64,000 nt of DNA from Providencia stuartii (GTDB lineage: Bacteria; Pseudomonadota; Gammaproteobacteria; Enterobacterales; Enterobacteriaceae), in NCBI GenBank assembly GCA_900455155.1, contig UGUC01000003.1, forward strand, positions 1 to 64,000, written 5' to 3'. Below are positions 60,994-64,000 of this stretch, piece by piece. Position numbers and translations under genes: made by a program. Numbering within the stretch: position 1 is the first letter of the stretch; the number at the start of each line of letters is the position of its first letter. The notes below the pieces were generated by a model. The model saw only the letters and a list, made by a program, of their open reading frames with translations. It did not search any database and was not told the DNA's origin.

Positions 60994-62076
60994 CTATTCG
61001 TCTACATATTCCATGACAACTCTTGAGGTTAATTTAGTCAGTAACTCATAATTGATAATGCCTGTTTGTGCGGCGATTTCTTCAACTGGCAGAGATTTCC
61101 CCCATAAAATCACCTCATCACCCACTTTATCATTGGCATTTGGCCCAAGATCAACGGTGATCATATCCATTGAAACTCGTCCTACAATAGGCACTTTTCG
61201 CCCATTTACCAAAACTGGCGTACCTGAAGGCGCGCTTCGGGGATAACCATCACCATAACCTATCGCAACAACGCCCAACCGAGTGTCACGCTGGCTACAC
61301 CATGTTGCACCATAACCCACACATTGCCCAGCAGCATGCTCCCTAACAGCAATCAATGTTGATTTTAGTGTCATCACACTTTGTAAGCCAAAATGCTCGG
61401 CGGATGTGCCTTCTTGAGGGGAGGCACCATACATGATGATCCCCGGCCTAACCCAGTCATAATGGGCATCTGGCCATAATAAGATCCCTGCCGATGCCGC
61501 AATCGATTTTTCTCCGGCCTTATTGGCAACAAACTGTTTAAAGCAGTGAATTTGATTTGCTGTTGTCGGTAATTCAGGCTCATCAGCCTGACAGAAATGG
61601 CTGATAATATTGATGGGGTGTTTGACGTTTTTACACGCTTGCAAGCGCTGATAGAATGCTTCCGCATCTTGAGGCAACACGCCTAAGCGGTGCATGCCTG
61701 TGTCGAGTTTCATCCAAACTTTAATCGGGTTCGCCAATTCGGTTGCTTCCAGCATTGCAAGCTGTTCAACACAGTGGATAACCGTATCGATTTGATGTTC
61801 CACTAACAAGGGGAGATCAGAATGTTCGAAAAAACCTTCAAGTAATACAATAGGAGCCGTTATCCCTCGTTCCCTCAGTGCCAGAGCTTCTTTAAGTCGG
61901 GCGACACCAAAACCATCAACGAGATCTTCAAGGGTGGTGCTGACTTCGGTTAATCCATGGCCATAAGCATTTGCTTTAACAATGGCAATTAAACGGCTGT
62001 GTGGTGCGAGTTCTCTAACTCGTTGCAGATTATGTCGCAGAGCGCGGCGGTTAATTAAAGCGGTTGCCGCTTTCAT
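60994..62076 (-). CDS. alr: Alanine racemase Alr
   Basis: Alr interconverts L- and D-alanine for peptidoglycan. The 360-residue fold type III PLP enzyme has the cofactor Lys in [11 protein letters not shown] (Lys34), the domain-interface Arg in [11 protein letters not shown], and the catalytic Tyr in [28 protein letters not shown]. It is the biosynthetic type by context (dnaB-alr-tyrB). It lies 69 bp upstream of tyrB. Confidence 0.96.
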   Translation of the reverse strand: MKAATALINRRALRHNLQRVRELAPHSRLIAIVKANAYGHGLTEVSTTLEDLVDGFGVARLKEALALRERGITAPIVLLEGFFEHSDLPLLVEHQIDTVIHCVEQLAMLEATELANPIKVWMKLDTGMHRLGVLPQDAEAFYQRLQACKNVKHPINIISHFCQADEPELPTTANQIHCFKQFVANKAGEKSIAASAGILLWPDAHYDWVRPGIIMYGASPQEGTSAEHFGLQSVMTLKSTLIAVREHAAGQCVGYGATWCSQRDTRLGVVAIGYGDGYPRSAPSGTPVLVNGRKVPIVGRVSMDMITVDLGPNANDKVGDEVILWGKSLPVEEIAAQTGIINYELLTKLTSRVVMEYVDE

Positions 62077-62217
62077 TATGTCCTCTTTTTACTTTCTTAT
62101 AAATCATCCAAGATGCAGCTCAGCGCCAAAGATAGATAAGCCGCTTGCTGCATACATACGCATCTGACTAGCCCACATGAGCCTAGTCAACAACACTGCC
62201 GCTTTTAGTATGACAGA

Positions 62218-63627
62218 TCACTCATCGTCATAGGCAGGCCCCGCATAGTTATCAAAGCGAGACCATTGACCATTGAACGTTAATCGAACCGTACCAATCG
62301 GACCGTTACGCTGTTTACCGATAATGATTTCCGCCACCCCTTTCAAGTCACTGTTATCGTGATAAACCTCATCACGATAGATAAACATAATAAGGTCAGC
62401 ATCCTGCTCAATAGAGCCTGATTCACGTAAGTCTGAGTTGACTGGACGTTTATCCGCGCGTTGTTCCAAGCTCCGGTTAAGCTGTGATAGCGCCACAACA
62501 GGCACATTAAGTTCTTTAGCTAATGCCTTCAGTGACCGAGAAATTTCAGCAATTTCAAGTGTACGGTTATCCGATAATGCAGGGACTCTCATTAACTGTA
62601 AATAGTCAATCATAATCAGACTTAAACCACCATGCTCTCGATAGATACGACGCGCACGGGAACGTACTTCTGTTGGTGTTAAGCCAGAGGAGTCATCGAT
62701 GTACATGTTGCGCTTTTCTGACAGAATCCCCATGGTGCTAGAAATACGCGCCCAGTCCTCGTCGTCAAGCTGGCCTGTACGAATACGTGTTTGATCAACA
62801 CGCGATAAGGAGGCCAACATACGCATCATGATCTGGCTACCGGGCATCTCCAAACTGAAGATCAACACGGGTTTTTCTTCCGTCATCGCTGCATTTTCAC
62901 ACAAGTTCATCGCAAAAGTGGTTTTCCCCATTGATGGACGAGCTGCAACAATAATAAGGTCAGAGCCTTGTAGACCCGCCGTTTTCTTATCGAGATCTTG
63001 GTAACCTGTCGACACCCCTGTCACACCATCGTGAGGTTGCTGATACAGTTTTTCTATTTTTTCAATGGTTTCAGCCAAAATTGCTTCAATATCTTTTGGC
63101 CCTTCGTCCTTATTCGCTCTCGACTCTGCAATTTGGAACACCTTCGTTTCGGCAAAATCGAGTAAATCTTCACTGCTACGCCCCTGTGGGTCGTAACCCG
63201 CATCGGCGATATCATTCGCGACTTTGATCATGTCACGCACAACAGCACGTTCGCGGACGATGTCGGCGTAAGCATTGATATTCGCGGCACTTGGGGTATT
63301 TTTTGATAACTCGGCAAGGTAAGCAAACCCCCCGACATCATCCAATTTACCTTCCTGTTCAAGGGATTCGGATAATGTGATCAAATCGATGGGTTTACCC
63401 TGCTCGAGCAGAGTTTGCATTTGAGCAAAAATGGTACGATGCGGATGACTGTAAAAGTCTGCATGGGTGACACGCTCGGAAACAGTATCCCAACGGTCAT
63501 TATCCAGCATCAACCCTCCCAATACAGACTGCTCGGCTTCGATAGAGTGTGGTGGAAGTTTTAAGCCTTCCATTTGCTGATCGCGCGGCGCACTGTACTT
63601 GTTTTCTGAAGGGTATTTCTTAGCCAT
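62218..63627 (-). CDS. dnaB: Replicative DNA helicase DnaB
   Basis: DnaB is the hexameric 5'-3' helicase that drives the replication fork and binds primase. The 469 residues comprise the N-terminal domain (PHSIEAEQSVLGGLMLDNDRWD) and the RecA-like motor: Walker A is ARPSMGKTTFAMN, LIFSLEMPGSQIMMRML follows, Walker B is LIMIDYLQLMR, and LSQLNRSLEQRADKRPVNSDLRESGSIEQDADLI is the DnaB signature. It is intact. No intein is seen in the Walker A region, a common intein site. Confidence 0.98.
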   Translation of the reverse strand: MAKKYPSENKYSAPRDQQMEGLKLPPHSIEAEQSVLGGLMLDNDRWDTVSERVTHADFYSHPHRTIFAQMQTLLEQGKPIDLITLSESLEQEGKLDDVGGFAYLAELSKNTPSAANINAYADIVRERAVVRDMIKVANDIADAGYDPQGRSSEDLLDFAETKVFQIAESRANKDEGPKDIEAILAETIEKIEKLYQQPHDGVTGVSTGYQDLDKKTAGLQGSDLIIVAARPSMGKTTFAMNLCENAAMTEEKPVLIFSLEMPGSQIMMRMLASLSRVDQTRIRTGQLDDEDWARISSTMGILSEKRNMYIDDSSGLTPTEVRSRARRIYREHGGLSLIMIDYLQLMRVPALSDNRTLEIAEISRSLKALAKELNVPVVALSQLNRSLEQRADKRPVNSDLRESGSIEQDADLIMFIYRDEVYHDNSDLKGVAEIIIGKQRNGPIGTVRLTFNGQWSRFDNYAGPAYDDE

Positions 63628-63633
63628 ACTTTC

Positions 63634-63642
63634 TTATCCACA
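63634..63642 (+). promoter_or_regulatory. Perfect DnaA box close to the dnaB start
   Basis: TTATCCACA, the high-affinity DnaA 9-mer, lies 6 bp beyond the dnaB start codon on the upstream side. It overlaps the ribosome-binding region. A single 9-mer may be chance. The rest of the 63628-63956 spacer, which holds the divergent dnaB and qorA promoters, shows nothing else clear. Confidence 0.4.
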
Positions 63643-63956
63643 TCCATAATTAACTAGCACATTAGTATACGCCAAACTTGTTACTGACGTTGGCTTTCTT
63701 TGTGTTTTTCTAACGGGTATTGTGCCTTTCGTCGTTGTGGCACTAACCAATAATTCTATCATCAAACCATAGCGTTATTATTGCGTGATTGATATGGTAG
63801 GCAAATCAAACGCGAAATCATTTGTGTTGTTTGTTGAAGGCAAGAAATTATCCCTATTGAGCCAGCGATGAGAAAATGGGCGTTGTCTGCCCATCATCCA
63901 GCCGGTAATTTGATTATACGACAAGTACAAGCAGACTGTTCCTATCGGAGATGATC

Positions 63957-64000
63957 ATGGTAAAACGTATTGAATTTGCACAACATGGTGGCCCAGAAGT
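63957..64000 (+). CDS. qorA: NADPH:quinone oxidoreductase QorA, first 14 codons
   Basis: The frame MVKRIEFAQHGGPE starts at the ATG at 63957 behind CGGAG and matches the start of QorA (E. coli MATRIEFHKHGGPEV). The enzyme is a medium-chain dehydrogenase/reductase reducing quinones with NADPH. The rest lies outside the window. The position beside dnaB is the usual one. Confidence 0.85.
   Translation, partial: MVKRIEFAQHGGPE

Overview
This window is a chromosomal segment of a gammaproteobacterium of the order Enterobacterales, family Morganellaceae, almost certainly Providencia and most likely P. stuartii or a close relative. Three things support this. The housekeeping gene order is enterobacterial (hemG-trkH-yigZ-pepQ / fadBA / fre-ubiD / rfaH / tatCBA-ubiBJE-rmuC / udp / metE-metR-yigM / ilvBN / ssb-uvrA / tyrB-alr-dnaB-qorA). 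TatA carries the short N-terminal extension described for P. stuartii TatA, which the rhomboid protease AarA removes. A 135-residue MarA-like activator matches AarP of P. stuartii in length and character.

Layout. 1-13 kb: hemG, trkH, yigZ and pepQ on the minus strand, fadBA on the plus strand behind a FadR operator, then fre, ubiD, pepE, rfaH and the Tat operon. 13-19 kb: the ubiquinone genes ubiB, ubiJ and ubiE, then rmuC, a DedA-family gene and a protein-tyrosine-phosphatase-like gene. 19-27 kb: udp with a two-site CRP promoter, then a complete seven-gene operon for four-carbon sugar acids (L-threonate/D-erythronate type) with its own DeoR-family regulator. 27-32 kb: yidB, metE and metR with three tandem met boxes, and the biotin transporter yigM. 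32-45 kb: mostly transporters (yjcE, ghxP with two PurR-like boxes, two MFS proteins, a TauE/SafE exporter), an ArnT-like glycosyltransferase, alaX, and ilvBN with the ivbL leader peptide and attenuator. 45-53 kb is the accessory part: aarP, a RecQ-like helicase fused to a phosphoribosyltransferase and coupled to a DprA-like gene (a defence-type module with a possible restriction-modification remnant beside it), and a group II intron. 53-64 kb: ssb-uvrA with a LexA box, a 2.8-kb IS4-family-bounded unit carrying parD and a dead parE, then tyrB, alr, dnaB and the start of qorA.

Twelve otherwise conserved genes (trkH, yigZ, pepQ, fadB, fadA, ubiB, rmuC, dedA-like, phosphatase, otnK, ilvB, ssb) are split by single-base indels, nearly all in short homopolymers. 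One is ssb, whose essential C-terminal tail lies intact in the next frame, so most of these are probably sequencing errors rather than true gene loss. They are typed as pseudogene only because the given sequence does not encode an uninterrupted protein. I had no search tools: identifications come from recognising protein families and from motifs read by eye.
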